DNA of 64,000 nt, taken from assembly GCA_021324825.1 (NCBI GenBank), contig JAJPII010000004.1, forward strand, positions 29,228-93,227, given 5' to 3'. The position numbers and the translations under genes are program-made. Positions 1 to 10,447 of the stretch are shown here, one piece after another; the stretch's first letter is position 1; each line of letters begins with the position of its first letter. This stretch comes from Spartobacteria bacterium (lineage in GTDB: Bacteria > Verrucomicrobiota > Verrucomicrobiia > Chthoniobacterales > Chthoniobacteraceae). Below the pieces are notes generated by a model. It saw nothing but the letters and a program-made list of their open reading frames with translations. It had not been told where the DNA came from and made no database searches.

Positions 1-546
1 CAGCGCATTGCGGACATCGACGTCTTTCTCCAATGGCCGGCGGGCTTCCAGCAGCGCGAGATACGCTTTTTTCTGGGACATCCCCAGTTTCATGACCGCC
101 GAACGCCGCGCCTGCGGATCGGGATCGGCGAGCGCGAGCATGTCCAGCGCCGTCTGGATAACGCGCCGCAGCCGGGCGCTCGTGTCCACGGCGTTCAGGT
201 CGGAACTGACGAAGAGAACGGGCTTGCCCGCCGGGTCTTTGAGCAACTCGCCCGTGTCGATGCGGAAGGCTTTCGATTTTCCATCCGCATCGGTGGCGTC
301 GTCGAGGATGTAGGCGATTTTGGCCGCGCCCGAATCGTAAAGATAGACCCCGCCTTCGCGCCAGGCGATGAGGCCCTTCTTGAGCGTGGGCGCAGCGGGG
401 AGCTGGGCGGTCAGCTTGATCTGGTCGTCGTCGCTGGCGGCGCCGATGGCCTGGGCCAGCAGGCTTCTCGCCTCGGCGTCGGTGGCGGCGCGGACGAACC
501 CGGGCGCAATCGCCAGCAACAGGCAGAGGAGAATTTTTTTCAACAT
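1..546 (-). CDS. urtB: Urea ABC transporter permease UrtB, N-terminal part (runs off window)
   Basis: Reading leftward from the ATG at 546, the frame is open to the window edge (182 codons). It starts MLKKILLCLLLAIAPG, a signal-peptide-like segment, followed by a soluble alpha/beta region containing AWREGGVYLYDSG and FVSSDLNAVDTS. UrtB permeases have a long periplasmic N-terminal extension of this kind before the membrane domain, which here lies outside the window. The gene follows urtA on the same strand after 69 bp, the usual urtAB order of the urea importer. The identification rests on this extension and the context; the membrane part cannot be seen. Confidence 0.85.
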   Translation of the reverse strand, partial: MLKKILLCLLLAIAPGFVRAATDAEARSLLAQAIGAASDDDQIKLTAQLPAAPTLKKGLIAWREGGVYLYDSGAAKIAYILDDATDADGKSKAFRIDTGELLKDPAGKPVLFVSSDLNAVDTSARLRRVIQTALDMLALADPDPQARRSAVMKLGMSQKKAYLALLEARRPLEKDVDVRNAL

Positions 547-557
547 CTCAAAAAGAA

Positions 558-583
558 GGGGCGGGGTTCTTTTCCCCCGCCCC
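558..583 (-). promoter_or_regulatory. GC-rich hairpin between urtA and urtB
   Basis: Nine-base-pair stem (GGGGCGGGG at 558-566 pairing with CCCCGCCCC at 575-583) with an 8-nt loop. On the minus strand it is followed by a T-rich run and then directly by the urtB start. Hairpins after the binding-protein gene of ABC operons often stabilise the upstream mRNA or partly terminate transcription, so that more binding protein than permease is made. That role is inferred here. Confidence 0.55.
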
Positions 584-615
584 CTAGGTTCTTTTTTATT
601 GGTTCGTGGCGAGGC

Positions 616-1890
616 TCATTGACCCTTCATGAATGTCCCCTTGAGGAAGGGTTCGCCATACACCTGCTTGAATTCCTTCAGGATCTTGAACTGCCCGTTG
701 GCCTTGGTCTCGCCGACATAGACGTTCTTGGTTACGTGATGATTCTTCTGCACCGTCGTTTTGCCGCCAGGGCCGTCGAAGGTGATGTCGCCGGACTCGA
801 GGACTTCGCGCACTTTGTCCACGTCGAAGGATTTCGCCTTCTCGACCGCGGCCTTCCAAAGATAGACGCCGTCATAGGAGAGCACCATCGGGCTGCACGT
901 GACGCGCTTCTCCTTTTTCACTTCGGCGGGCGCGTCGTTCTTAAGCCACTCGGCCCAGTTCGCCTTGAACTTCTTGTTGGCCGCCGTGTCCAGCGACATG
1001 AAATAGCTCCAGCAACCGAGCTCGCCCACGAGGTTTTTCGTCGGCAGGCTGCGCAGTTCGTCCTCGGAAAGGCTGAGGGAGACGACCGGGCAATCCGCGG
1101 CGGAAAGGCCGGAATTCGCGATCTCCTTGAAGAACGGAACGTTCGAGTCGCCGTTGATCGTGTTGATGACGCAGGCGTCGCCGCTGGCGGCGAACTGTTT
1201 GATGTCGGCGACGATCTGCTGGTAGTCGGTGTGGCCGAACGGCGTGTATTTGCCGGCGGAAATGACCTTGCCGGAATCGTCCTTGCGCAGGCCGCCGCCG
1301 ATGTTCTCCAGCGGGATGCCCTTGGAGCGGAGATACTCCAGCAGCACGAGGTTCGTGGTCTGCGGATATACGTAGTCGGTGCCGACCAGGTAGAACTTCT
1401 TCTTACCCTGTTCAAGCAGGTAATCGACCGCCGGGGTGGCCTGCTGGTTCACGGCCTCCGCGGTGTAGAAGATATTCTTGGAGAGTTCCTCGCCCTCGTA
1501 TTGCACGGGGTAGAAGAGCATGCCGTTATCCTTCTCGAAAACGGGCAGGCAGGACTTGCGGCTGACGGAAGTCCAGCAGCCGAAGACGACGGCGACCTTG
1601 TCCTGTTCGAGGAGCCGCTTCGCGAGCGTCGCGAAGGTGGGCCAATCCGAACCGGGATCGACGATGACCGGCTCGATCTTCTTTCCGAGAACGCCGCCCT
1701 TTTTGTTAATCTCGTCAAAGGCGAACAGGAGAATGTCGCGGAGCGAAGTCTCGCTGATGGCCATGGTGCCGCTGAGATCGTGAAGGACGCCGACTTTGAT
1801 GGTGTCCTCCGCGGCCTTGCTCTTGAGCGGGGTGGCGAGGATGGCCAGGGAAGCGAGTAGGGAGCCGAATAAACGAGACGATTTGATCAT
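616..1890 (-). CDS. urtA: Urea ABC transporter substrate-binding protein UrtA
   Basis: A 424-residue periplasmic binding protein of the branched-chain amino acid/urea type (Peripla_BP_5). The start at 1890 gives a clear signal peptide ([18 protein letters not shown]...KSKAAED); the frame is open upstream, but the extra residues do not look like a leader. Family features include the N-terminal [17 protein letters not shown], the stretch [18 protein letters not shown] and [14 protein letters not shown] residues (here [14 protein letters not shown]), all typical of UrtA. It captures urea for the UrtBCDE importer. The operon continues leftward into urtB. Confidence 0.95.
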   Translation of the reverse strand: MIKSSRLFGSLLASLAILATPLKSKAAEDTIKVGVLHDLSGTMAISETSLRDILLFAFDEINKKGGVLGKKIEPVIVDPGSDWPTFATLAKRLLEQDKVAVVFGCWTSVSRKSCLPVFEKDNGMLFYPVQYEGEELSKNIFYTAEAVNQQATPAVDYLLEQGKKKFYLVGTDYVYPQTTNLVLLEYLRSKGIPLENIGGGLRKDDSGKVISAGKYTPFGHTDYQQIVADIKQFAASGDACVINTINGDSNVPFFKEIANSGLSAADCPVVSLSLSEDELRSLPTKNLVGELGCWSYFMSLDTAANKKFKANWAEWLKNDAPAEVKKEKRVTCSPMVLSYDGVYLWKAAVEKAKSFDVDKVREVLESGDITFDGPGGKTTVQKNHHVTKNVYVGETKANGQFKILKEFKQVYGEPFLKGTFMKGQ

Positions 1891-2145
1891 GTCGATGGAA
1901 TGGGTTTTTTTGAGGTTGATGACTGCTGCGAAGCCGCTCGACAGCAAAAGCCTTGCCATGCCGCGCGACTAAAAAATGAGCCGTTTATAATCCTCTTGCT
2001 TCCAGCCGATTAAAATTATTCCAGCGCTCGCGTTTTCCTGATGCCCCCGAAACGGCGCGCGTAAAATTTCGCCACGGTGCGCACTCCGTATGCCCGAAAA
2101 GCACCAGCCTTGCCAAGGAGACGCCAGCCCGGCATTAGTTCGAAG

Positions 2146-3657
2146 ATGAAGGCGCACGCCCGTTCCCTGTTCCTGGCCGCCGCGCTGGCGCTCGTGTGCG
2201 TCTGCCTTTACCTGCCGATGTTGCGAGCGGACTTCTGCTGGGATGCGCGCCCGACCATCCTCGCCAACGCTTATCTGCACGATACGCGCCACTTCGCGGA
2301 CATCCTCACCTTGCGGGTGATGAGCCGGGACGTGCTGGATAACAACCGGCCCGTCTTCCTGTTCTCCGCCCTGCTGGATTGGACGCTTTGGGGAACGAAT
2401 CCCTTCGGCTTCCATCTTACGAATATCCTGCTGCACGCGATCGTCACGGCGCTGCTCTTCGCGTTGCTCCTGCGGCTTCTTGGAGGATCGCCCTGGCCGT
2501 CGTTCTTCGCCGCGCTTCTTTTTGCCGTGCATCCGCTGGCGTGCGAGCCGGTGGCGGAAGTCAGCTATCGCAAAGACCTGCTCTCCGCCGCGTGCATCCT
2601 TGGCGCGCTGCATCTCGCCGTTGCTTTCCAGCCGCGGCTGACCGCAAGAAACGCGGCGCTCGCTATTTTTTGCGCGCTTCTTCTGTTCCTGGCCGTCGGC
2701 GCCAAGGAGAACGGCGTGGCCGGGCCGCCCGCGCTCTTCCTGTACTGGTTCTGGTTCCGGCGCGAAGAACCCCGGCGCGGCTGGATCGCGCTCCTGGCCG
2801 CCGCCGCGCTGGCTGTCACGGCTTTCCTGCTCGCGCGTTTCACGTTGCCGCCTTTTCCGTCGGTCATCTTCACGGAAAAGCCGCCGCAACTCGGCGGCTC
2901 GCTGCTGGACAGCGTCCTCATCGAACTGCGGATAGGGGCGTTCTACGCGCGCCAGATCGTCCTTCCGCTCGCCCTCTGCGCGGACTACGGCCCTTACAAC
3001 CTGCGCAACTTCGGCCTCGGAGTCTGCATCGCCGCCGTCCTGGCGATCATCAACCTCCAGGTAATCGTCACGCTGAAAAACAGCGTGGCGCGGCTGGGCG
3101 CGGCGCTGTTCTGGCTGGCGCTGCTGCCCGCGTCCAACCTCGTCCCGTTATACAGGCCGCTGGCCGACCGTTTTCTCTATCTGCCGCTGTGCGGCCTTGC
3201 GCTCATGGGCGCCGGGCTGTGCCGCGGGGTTCGTTCCAGTATGGCCGCCGCCGTTGCGGGCGCCCTGGCGCTGGCCCTGGCGCTTCAGACCTTCCAGCGG
3301 GAGAAAGTCTGGCGCAACGACGAAGCGCTCTGGACGGACACCGCGGCGAAGAACCCCGATTCCTACTCGGCGGCGGACAACCTCGCCGGCGCGCTGTTCG
3401 ACAACCACAAACCGTCAGCCGCCGTGCAAAGCGCCGACCGTGCGATCCAACTCGCCCATGCCGGCAAATCCGAACCGTACGCGATCAAGGCGCTGGCGCT
3501 GGAACAGCTCGGACGCCCTTCGGACGCGGATGCCGCCTATAAGACGGCTTTGAAGCTGGATGCCCGCTACGCAAATCCGCGCTCGCTGGTAACGGCATTG
3601 GTCTGGGAGGAAAAGGATGTCCCGCCCCTGGAAGCGCTGGCGCGCAGGAACCGGTGA
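2146..3657 (+). CDS. TPR-containing polytopic membrane protein (TMTC/PMT-like)
   Basis: A 503-residue protein. The start at 2146 (MKAHARSLFLAAALAL) places a membrane segment at the N-terminus; an in-frame start 69 bp upstream is less convincing. About ten hydrophobic segments cover residues 1-350. The acidic first-loop region has DNNRPVFLFSALLDWTLWG, and the HPLACEPVAEVSYRKDLL stretch resembles TMTC/DUF1736 and O-mannosyltransferase-like proteins. Tetratricopeptide-type helices follow at about 375-480 (NPDSYSAADNLAGALFD...AYKTALKLD). Such proteins are thought to be membrane glycosyltransferases using lipid-linked sugars; the substrate is unknown. It is divergent from urtA and convergent with acpS. 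Confidence 0.7.
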   Translation: MKAHARSLFLAAALALVCVCLYLPMLRADFCWDARPTILANAYLHDTRHFADILTLRVMSRDVLDNNRPVFLFSALLDWTLWGTNPFGFHLTNILLHAIVTALLFALLLRLLGGSPWPSFFAALLFAVHPLACEPVAEVSYRKDLLSAACILGALHLAVAFQPRLTARNAALAIFCALLLFLAVGAKENGVAGPPALFLYWFWFRREEPRRGWIALLAAAALAVTAFLLARFTLPPFPSVIFTEKPPQLGGSLLDSVLIELRIGAFYARQIVLPLALCADYGPYNLRNFGLGVCIAAVLAIINLQVIVTLKNSVARLGAALFWLALLPASNLVPLYRPLADRFLYLPLCGLALMGAGLCRGVRSSMAAAVAGALALALALQTFQREKVWRNDEALWTDTAAKNPDSYSAADNLAGALFDNHKPSAAVQSADRAIQLAHAGKSEPYAIKALALEQLGRPSDADAAYKTALKLDARYANPRSLVTALVWEEKDVPPLEALARRNR

Positions 3658-3685
3658 GGGTAGCGCCGTCACCCCCCGGCCGCCT

Positions 3686-4075
3686 CTACAACCAGCCGCC
3701 GACGATGACGGCGTTTGCGACGGAGTAATGATCCGTGTGGCTGAGGCTGATCATCACTTCCCTGACGCCGCGTTCCCGGGAAAGCTCCAGCGCTCCGCCA
3801 TGCAGGACGGCAAACGGTTCGCCCGTGGTCTTGCGGCGCACTTCGATGTCCCGCCAGCCCATGCTGCCGCCGATGCCCGTGCCGAACGCTTTCGAGACCG
3901 CTTCCTTCGCCGCGAACCGCGCCGCGAGATGCCGGGCGGGGTATTTCATGGAATTGCAATAGGCGACCTCGTCCTCGAGGAAGACGCGGTGCAGGAACCG
4001 CTCGCCAAAGCGCTGGAGGGACGACTCGATCCGCGCCGTCTCCACCACGTCGACTCCTATGCCCAGGACGTTCAC
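3686..4075 (-). CDS. acpS: Holo-[acyl-carrier-protein] synthase AcpS
   Basis: A 129-residue phosphopantetheinyl transferase that moves 4'-phosphopantetheine from CoA onto apo-ACP for fatty acid synthesis. The hallmark [12 protein letters not shown] is at residues 5-16 (the Asp binds Mg2+) and [13 protein letters not shown] near 53-65 carries the catalytic Glu and Lys. The length matches the AcpS class. Translation starts with GTG at 4075, overlapping the pdxJ stop by four bases (GTGA), so it is probably translationally coupled to pdxJ. The pdxJ-acpS pairing is also common in Proteobacteria. Confidence 0.96.
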   Translation of the reverse strand: MNVLGIGVDVVETARIESSLQRFGERFLHRVFLEDEVAYCNSMKYPARHLAARFAAKEAVSKAFGTGIGGSMGWRDIEVRRKTTGEPFAVLHGGALELSRERGVREVMISLSHTDHYSVANAVIVGGWL

Positions 4076-4824
4076 CGCATGAGCGCGAGCATCTCTGCGA
4101 CGGCCGTTTCCAGCCCCACGAAAAGGGCGCGAGAGACGATGGAATGGCCGATATTCAGTTCGGCCAGATGGGGGATCGTCTTGATGACCGCGATGTTCGA
4201 GTAGTTTATCCCGTGGCCGGCGTTGACCTGCAAGCCTTGCGCGTGCGCGAACCCGGCGGCTTGCCGGAGCCGGTCGAGGTCGTCTTTTCGCCCCGAGTTG
4301 GCGAAGGCCCCGGTGTGGAGTTCCACGGCGTCGGCCTCAAGTTTCGCCGCCGCCTCGACTTGCGCCGGGAGGGGGTCGATGAAAAGGCTGACCCGCACTC
4401 CGGCGGAATGCAGGCGCCGGATGGCGGGCTGGAGTTGCTTCGCGCCGCCAGCGGCGTCCAGGCCGCCTTCGGTGGTGACTTCCCGCCGGTTCTCGGGCAC
4501 CAGGCAGACATCCTCCGGCAGGATGCGCAGCGCGATCTGGAGGATTTCCGGGGTGTTGCCCATTTCGAGGTTCAGTTTCGTGATGATCCCGGCCCGGAGC
4601 CGATCCACGTCGCGATCCTGGATGTGCCTCCTGTCCTGCCGCAAATGGACGGTGACGCCGCTCGCGCCGGCCCGTTCGCACAGCGCCGCCGCGATGTTCA
4701 AGTCCGGTTCGATGTTCGGGGAGTCCGGCTCCGGGTAACGCGCCTGGCGCAGGGTGGCGACGTGGTCGATGTTGACCCCGAGCCGCAGGGGAGCCGGGCC
4801 GTCTTCGATTTTAGAGCGTTTCAA
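4072..4824 (-). CDS. pdxJ: Pyridoxine 5'-phosphate synthase PdxJ
   Basis: A 250-residue TIM-barrel enzyme condensing 1-deoxy-xylulose 5-phosphate with 3-amino-2-oxopropyl phosphate, the last ring-forming step of DXP-dependent vitamin B6 synthesis. [16 protein letters not shown] near the N-terminus, [28 protein letters not shown] and VNAGHGINY are diagnostic. There is no ATG near the expected start. TTG at 4824 overlaps the purH stop as TTGA and gives a length close to the family norm, so it is preferred. The open frame far upstream is only the shadow of purH and valS. Confidence 0.95.
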   Translation of the reverse strand: MKRSKIEDGPAPLRLGVNIDHVATLRQARYPEPDSPNIEPDLNIAAALCERAGASGVTVHLRQDRRHIQDRDVDRLRAGIITKLNLEMGNTPEILQIALRILPEDVCLVPENRREVTTEGGLDAAGGAKQLQPAIRRLHSAGVRVSLFIDPLPAQVEAAAKLEADAVELHTGAFANSGRKDDLDRLRQAAGFAHAQGLQVNAGHGINYSNIAVIKTIPHLAELNIGHSIVSRALFVGLETAVAEMLALMR

Positions 4825-6356
4825 TGCCGGAAGTGGCGGACGCCGGTAAAGACCATCGCGATTTTCTTCTCGTTGGCGGCGGCGATGACTTCCTTGTCCT
4901 TGACCGAGCCGCCGGGCTGGATGGCCGCCGTCGCGCCGGCTTCCCCCGCGGCGATGAGGCCGTCCGGGAACGGAAAAAAGGCGTCGCTCGCCACGGCGCT
5001 GCCGGCCAGGGAGAGGCCGGCGTCGTGCGCCTTGAGGATGGCGATGCGCGAGGCGTCCACGCGCGACATTTGCCCGGCGCCGATGCCCAGGGTGCGGTCC
5101 TTCGAGGCGTAGACGATGGCGTTGGACTTGACGTGCTTTACGATCTTCCAGCCGAAGACCATCGCTTTCATCTCGTCGATGGTTGGAGGCCTCTCGGTCA
5201 CGACCTTGCTTTCGAGCTGGTCGAGTTCGGCGTGCACGCCGGGGTCGCGATCCTGCACGAGGATGCCGCCCAGCACCGAACGGATCTCCGACTCCTCCTG
5301 CGCCCCAGCGGCCGCGAGCATTTTCATGAGGCGGAGGTTCTTTTTTTTCTGCAACAGGACGCGCGCCTCGGGCTCGAAATCGGGCGCGATGATGACTTCG
5401 CTGAAAATCTCGCTGATGGCCCGGGCCAGCGCCTCCGTGATGGGGCGGTTGCAGATGATGATGCCGCCAAACGGGGCTTGCTTGTCGGTGGCGAAGGCTT
5501 TCAGCCAGGCGGCTTTCAGGTCGGGATCGGAACCCGCGCCGCACGGGTTGGTGTGCTTGAGGATCGCCACGGTCGGCTGGGAGAACTCGTCGATGAGGTG
5601 CGCGGCGGCGGTGATGTCGATGATGTTGTTGTAGGAAAGCTCCTTGCCGTGGAGTTTCTGGAAATATTCGTCGAAACGCCCGTAGAGCGCGGCGTTCTGG
5701 TGCGGGTTCTCGCCGTAGCGCAGCCGGGCGGCGATTGGCATCGAGACGGAAAAGGACGAGGTGGTCTCCTGCTTCTCGTTGAAGTAATTCGCGATCGCGG
5801 CGTCGTAACCCGAGGTTTTCACAAACACCTTGATGGCGAGGCGCTCCCGCATCTTGAGGGTCGTTTCGCCCTTGTTGTCGTGCAGGTTCTGGAGCACGTC
5901 CTTGTAGTCCGCCGGATCGACGATGACCGTGACGGAACGGTAATTCTTCGCCGCGCTCCGCAGCATGGCCGGGCCGCCGATGTCGATCTGCTCGATCGCC
6001 TCCTCGAGCGTCGTGCCGGGTTTGGCGACGGTCGCCTCGAACGGGTAGAGATTCACCGCCACCAGGTCGATGGGCTTGATGCCGTTGGCCTCCGCCTGCG
6101 CCTTGTGGTCCGCGTCGTCGCGCAGGTAAAGGAGGCCGCCGTGGACCTTGGGATGCAGCGTCTTGAGGCGGCCGTCGAGAATCTCGGGCGAACCGGTGAA
6201 CTCTGCGATCTCGGTGACTTCGAGGCCCTGCTTTTTCAACAGCGCCGCCGTCCCGCCGGTCGAGATGATCTCGACGCCGAGTTTTCCGATCTCGGTTGCG
6301 AACTCGATCAAACCCGTCTTGTCGGACACCGAGAGAAGAGCGCGCTCTATTTTCAT
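4821..6356 (-). CDS. purH: Bifunctional AICAR formyltransferase/IMP cyclohydrolase PurH
   Basis: A 511-residue full-length protein for the last two steps of IMP synthesis. The N-terminal MGS-like cyclohydrolase domain (about 1-190) starts [19 protein letters not shown] and includes GGTAALLKK. The C-terminal formyltransferase domain (about 200-511) has [26 protein letters not shown] and [11 protein letters not shown]. The start ATG at 6356 is 48 bp from valS, and purH is followed by pdxJ with a 4-nt overlap, so valS-purH-pdxJ-acpS probably form one transcription unit. Confidence 0.97.
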   Translation of the reverse strand: MKIERALLSVSDKTGLIEFATEIGKLGVEIISTGGTAALLKKQGLEVTEIAEFTGSPEILDGRLKTLHPKVHGGLLYLRDDADHKAQAEANGIKPIDLVAVNLYPFEATVAKPGTTLEEAIEQIDIGGPAMLRSAAKNYRSVTVIVDPADYKDVLQNLHDNKGETTLKMRERLAIKVFVKTSGYDAAIANYFNEKQETTSSFSVSMPIAARLRYGENPHQNAALYGRFDEYFQKLHGKELSYNNIIDITAAAHLIDEFSQPTVAILKHTNPCGAGSDPDLKAAWLKAFATDKQAPFGGIIICNRPITEALARAISEIFSEVIIAPDFEPEARVLLQKKKNLRLMKMLAAAGAQEESEIRSVLGGILVQDRDPGVHAELDQLESKVVTERPPTIDEMKAMVFGWKIVKHVKSNAIVYASKDRTLGIGAGQMSRVDASRIAILKAHDAGLSLAGSAVASDAFFPFPDGLIAAGEAGATAAIQPGGSVKDKEVIAAANEKKIAMVFTGVRHFRH

Positions 6357-6404
6357 ACGAGCCGTTCATTGTCCCGCGAACCGGGTTCCTTGCGCAAGGG
6401 AAAG

Positions 6405-9002
6405 TTACCGGGCGGTTTCCGCGGACATTTTCTCCAACTGCTCCAGACGCTGGAGGAACGTGGTCTCGCGCTTCCGGTGTTCCTCGATGACCGCGGCGGG
6501 CGCGTTGGCGACAAAGGAGGAGCTTTGCAGCTTCCGCCGGACGGCGGCCAGTTCGGCCTGCGTCTTTTCCATCTCCTTTTTCAGGCGCGCTTTCTCCGCG
6601 CCGGCGTCCACGAGGCCCTCCAGCGGCATGTAAAGCTCCCCCATCTCCGTGAGGACGCGCGGCACGCCGCCGGGCGCTTCGTACAATGGCTGGATGGCCG
6701 CTTCCTCCGCGTTGATGAGCCGCGCGAAGGTCGCAAGTTCCCGCTCCGCCCATTCGGGCTGCGAACGGAGGATGAACCGCGCTTTGCGGTTCGACGGTAC
6801 CCGGTATTCCGCCCGCAGGTTTCTCGCCTGTCTCGCCGATTGATAGACCGCCGCCGCCTGCCGGCGCGCTTCCTCCAGCCGGCTCCGGTCGAGCGCCGCG
6901 GCGGCGGTTGGAAACGGCGCATGCGTCAAGCCCGCCGGGGCGAAGCCGAACGTCTCCCACAATTCCTCCGTTATGTGCGGCATCACCGGGTGCAGCAGCC
7001 GCAGGATGTGCGACAGGACGAAATCCATGACCGTCAGCGCGGAATTCCGGGCCGCCGGGTTATCGGCGAAGATTTCCGTCTTCGCCGCCTCGACGTACCA
7101 ATCGCAATAGTCGCTCCAGAAAAAGTCGTAGAGCGATTGCGCGATCTCGGTGAACCGCGACCCGGCGTAAGCCTCTTCGGTCCCACGGATCAACTCATTG
7201 AGCCGGGCGGCGACCTCCATCGAGTACGGCGAAAGCTCCAGCCCTTCCAGCGACGGCTCCGGGGCGGAAGGGCCGTGCATCTGGCGGAAACGCGCGGCAT
7301 TCCAGAGCTTGTTCGCGAAGTTGCGGCCCTCCTCGACCTGCTTCTCGTCGTAACGGATGTCCTGCCCGTGCGGCGCGATGCGCAGGAGGCCGAATCGGAG
7401 GCCGTCGGCGCCGAAGCGCGCGATGAGGTCGAGCGGGTCGGGCGAGTTGCCGAGGCTCTTGGACATCTTCCTCCCCTGCGCGTCGCGGATGAGGCCCGTG
7501 AAGAAGACCTTCGCGAACGGGATTTCCCCCCGGAATTCAAGGCCCGCCATGATCATCCGCGCCACCCAAAGGAAGATGATGTCCGGCCCCGTCACGAGAT
7601 CGTCGGTGGGGTAGAACTTCTTCTCCGTGGCGGCGTCCATGGTCGCAAAGGGCCACAGCCAGCTGCTGAACCACGTATCGAGCACATCCTCGTCCTGCCG
7701 CCAGGTCTCCGCGTCGGGCGGAGGCGCCACCCCGGCGTAAATCTCCTCCCCCCGATACCAGACCGGTATCCGGTGCCCCCACCAAAGCTGGCGGCTTATG
7801 CACCAGTCCTGGATGTTCGTCATCCAATGTTCATAGACCTTCGTCCAGCGCTCGGGCGTGAAGCGGATGGCGCCGCCGCGGACGGCCTCCAGCGCCTCGG
7901 CGACCTTCGGGTAGCGCAGGAACCATTGCTCGCTCAGACGCGGCTCGATCGGGACATCCGCCCGCTCGCTGTAGCCGACGTTGTGTTCATAAGGCTCCTC
8001 CCGCGTGAAAAGGCCCAGCGCGGCCAGCTTCTCCACCGCCAGGGCGCGCGCCGCGAACCGCTCCTTCCCCTCGAAGTCCGGCCCCGCCAGCGCATTCAGC
8101 GTTCCGTCGGGGTTCATTATATCCAGGGTCTCCAGACCGTGCCGCGCGCCGATTTCGAAGTCCGCCTTGTCATGGGCGGGCGTGACCTTCAAAACGCCCG
8201 TGCCGAATTCCGGGTCGATCTTCGGGTCGCCGACAATCGGGATGCGCGCGCGCGGGAAAGGCCGCCAGCATTCCCGCCCGATATACCTGGCGTACCGCTC
8301 GTCGGCGGGGTTCACGGCCACCCCCGTGTCGCCCATCAACGTCTCCGGGCGGGTCGTCGCGATCTCCAGGAATTCGCCCGGCGCATCCGCGACCTCGTAG
8401 CGCATGTAATAGAGCTTCCCATGGACGGGCTTCATGATGACCTCCTCGTCCGAGAGCGCCGTCAGGGAGGCGGGGCACCAGTTCACCATCCGCTTGCCGC
8501 GGTAAATGTGGCCGCGTTTGTAAAGCTCCACGAACACCTCCGTCACGCTGCGCGAGTAGGCTTCGTCCATCGTGAAGCGCTCCCGGCTCCAGTCGCAGGA
8601 ACAGCCCAGCTTCTTGAGTTGTTCGACGATGATCCCCCCGTGCTCCTCCTTCCACGCCCAGACGCGGCGGAGAAATTCCCCGCGGCCCAGGTCGCGCCGC
8701 GTCTTCCCCTCCTTGCGCAACCGGCGTTCCACTACCGTCTGCGTCGCGATGCCCGCGTGGTCTGTCCCCGGCAGCCACAGGACTTCCTTCCCCAGCATCC
8801 GCGCGCGCCGGGCCAGGATGTCCTGGAGCGTGTTGTTCAAGACATGGCCCAGGGTCAGCACGCCCGTCACGTTCGGCGGCGGGATGACGATGGAATACGC
8901 CGGCTTGGGGGAAGCCGCGTCCGCGCGGAAAACATCCTCCCAGCGGGCGCGCCATTTGGCTTCCACGGCGGCGGGTTCGTAAGCTTTGGAGATTTCAGGC
9001 AT
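6405..9002 (-). CDS. valS: Valyl-tRNA synthetase
   Basis: An 865-residue class I aminoacyl-tRNA synthetase. The HIGH-type motif is PPPNVTGVLTLGHVLNNT near residue 42 and the KMSKS motif is GRKMSKSLGNSPDPLD near 510. The editing domain lies between them (IATTRPETLMGDTGVAV). The C-terminus carries the coiled-coil arm typical of ValS (AEKARLKKEMEKTQAELAAVRRKL). The length is normal. It is first in the minus-strand block leading into purH. Confidence 0.97.
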   Translation of the reverse strand: MPEISKAYEPAAVEAKWRARWEDVFRADAASPKPAYSIVIPPPNVTGVLTLGHVLNNTLQDILARRARMLGKEVLWLPGTDHAGIATQTVVERRLRKEGKTRRDLGRGEFLRRVWAWKEEHGGIIVEQLKKLGCSCDWSRERFTMDEAYSRSVTEVFVELYKRGHIYRGKRMVNWCPASLTALSDEEVIMKPVHGKLYYMRYEVADAPGEFLEIATTRPETLMGDTGVAVNPADERYARYIGRECWRPFPRARIPIVGDPKIDPEFGTGVLKVTPAHDKADFEIGARHGLETLDIMNPDGTLNALAGPDFEGKERFAARALAVEKLAALGLFTREEPYEHNVGYSERADVPIEPRLSEQWFLRYPKVAEALEAVRGGAIRFTPERWTKVYEHWMTNIQDWCISRQLWWGHRIPVWYRGEEIYAGVAPPPDAETWRQDEDVLDTWFSSWLWPFATMDAATEKKFYPTDDLVTGPDIIFLWVARMIMAGLEFRGEIPFAKVFFTGLIRDAQGRKMSKSLGNSPDPLDLIARFGADGLRFGLLRIAPHGQDIRYDEKQVEEGRNFANKLWNAARFRQMHGPSAPEPSLEGLELSPYSMEVAARLNELIRGTEEAYAGSRFTEIAQSLYDFFWSDYCDWYVEAAKTEIFADNPAARNSALTVMDFVLSHILRLLHPVMPHITEELWETFGFAPAGLTHAPFPTAAAALDRSRLEEARRQAAAVYQSARQARNLRAEYRVPSNRKARFILRSQPEWAERELATFARLINAEEAAIQPLYEAPGGVPRVLTEMGELYMPLEGLVDAGAEKARLKKEMEKTQAELAAVRRKLQSSSFVANAPAAVIEEHRKRETTFLQRLEQLEKMSAETAR

Positions 9003-9356
9003 CGGGATTTTGGCCCTTCATCTTAACGGTGTTCGCTCACTCCCTGTCAAAGGGCGAATTGCAATCTCTCGCGCCGCCCAGTCATCAGCCAAAAAGCCGC
9101 GCAGGTGTACGCAAAATGACGACGCCACTAAATTGCGATGCGAAATTTCCTAATGGAGCCAATCCAGCCATTGGAACCTTCGGTAAGGAGGCGTCCCCGT
9201 GCGATAATGCCCCTCGCATAGAACAACGCCCATGCCGCGCTTCACGAAGAGAAATGGAACAGGAACGATTTCGTTCTCCCGGAAAATCGCTATGTGGCGT
9301 GTTTGTTCTTGAAACAACTCGGAAAGAAAACGTAAAATAAGGAAGGTGCAAAGGCA
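9003..9356. other. Intergenic, no gene recognised
   Basis: The spacer upstream of valS and of the accessory patch. Base composition becomes more A/T-rich toward the right. TTGAAA (9309-9314) and TAAAAT (9333-9338) with 18-bp spacing could be a promoter for the gene at 9357, but the implied leader would be very short. A purine-rich AAGGAAGG lies just before that gene. Short open frames here have no recognisable content. Confidence 0.4.
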
Positions 9357-10446
9357 ATGAACAACAATGCTTTGGGCGCATCGAAAACACGCACCGCTAA
9401 ACCGCGTGACCCGGATGCCCTGCCGGACGGACACGTGCTTTTAATCGGTCCCTCCGTGCCAATAATGCCGGTGAATGACATCGACATGCCCAATACGAAA
9501 TGTCCGGGCGCGGGTAAGAACGTGGTCGAGCTGATCTTCGCGCCGGCGGCAGCCGCCCTCACAATCATAGATACGGAAGATGCCGAAGAGCCTTTGGCCA
9601 ATGACGGCAATGATCCCGATGAACCCCGCATCCCCGCCGGAAAACCGGGCGGCGGCCAATGGACCACCGCGAAAGACACCTATAACGGGAAATCCCGGAC
9701 TATGCCTGGGGGCGCGCCGGTAGCGCAGCCGCTGCCTATGCCAGATGCTTCATTTCGTGCCTCGGTAATATCAAAGCTGGAAGCGTTGGCCCGAATACTG
9801 CAGCAACGGCGTGATGGGTTGAACAAGACGGCTCAACTCGCGGTTCTGAAATTCATCGGCGAAGAATATTCCCACTGGGGACTATGGGACGAGATTCAGG
9901 ATTGGACCGCAAGCACAGGCAAGGGCGGAATTGATTTAGGCTTTCGCGATCCAGATACGGGGCTTCCTACCATAGGTATTCCTGATAGCTGGAGGGTTTC
10001 TCGCAGCCCGCTTAAAAAAGCGCTGACTCAATTGGACTTTCTGGAATGGGATCTTGGCCCCGCCAATATTAACTTGAAGTCCGCGGCCCGGTTATCCAGA
10101 ATCAAATCGCCGGATGCCATCAACACGCTGGCGGAATACCTGGGCCGTTCGTTTCGTAAAACAAGCCCAAGCTGCCCTGAATCCGTTGATCAACGGAATG
10201 GACACGCAGACCCAGGCCCAGATCATAGTGGATTTCGTCCGCGAGGGCCCGGATAGATTCTGGAATAAGGTAAAAACACTTCACCACTTGGATGATGCGC
10301 AATTGAGAACATGGATACAACATCCAAATACTTACAAAAACCCGGACGGAACTGCGCCTGAAAAGCCTAAGCCGGATTCGGATAATTTTCACCGAGAGCA
10401 ATACCAGCAGATAGAAAGAATACTGACTCAAATAGGCATGCATTGA
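9357..10446 (+). pseudogene. Orphan protein gene, frameshifted in an A run
   Basis: The first frame runs from ATG 9357 and is convincing up to about 10158 (...INTLAEYLGRSFRK). Coding sense then continues in the +1 frame as QAQAALNPLINGMD...QQIERILTQIGMH, ending at 10446. Deleting one A from AAAA at 10158-10161 restores a single protein of about 362 residues. The first frame alone would add a meaningless proline-rich tail. Residues about 85-105 contain DEPRIPAGKPGGGQWT, a hinge-like motif often seen just before C-terminal domains of secreted or polymorphic-toxin-type proteins. The domain after it was not recognised. It may be a true pseudogene, a sequencing error or a slippery site. Confidence 0.55.
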
Positions 10447-10447
10447 A

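Noticed and set aside
619..1860. A 413-codon open frame opposite urtA
   Set aside because: Mirror frame of a well-identified gene; composition dominated by Leu, Val, Asp and Arg without motif.
4824..9026. A 1400-codon open frame on the plus strand opposite purH and valS
   Set aside because: It is the antisense shadow of two GC-rich genes with very strong family matches; its translation is rich in Arg, Gly and Asp without any domain.
9309..9338. TTGAAA-N18-TAAAAT as a promoter of the orphan gene
   Set aside because: The start point would fall inside the ribosome-binding region; kept only as a remark in the spacer entry.
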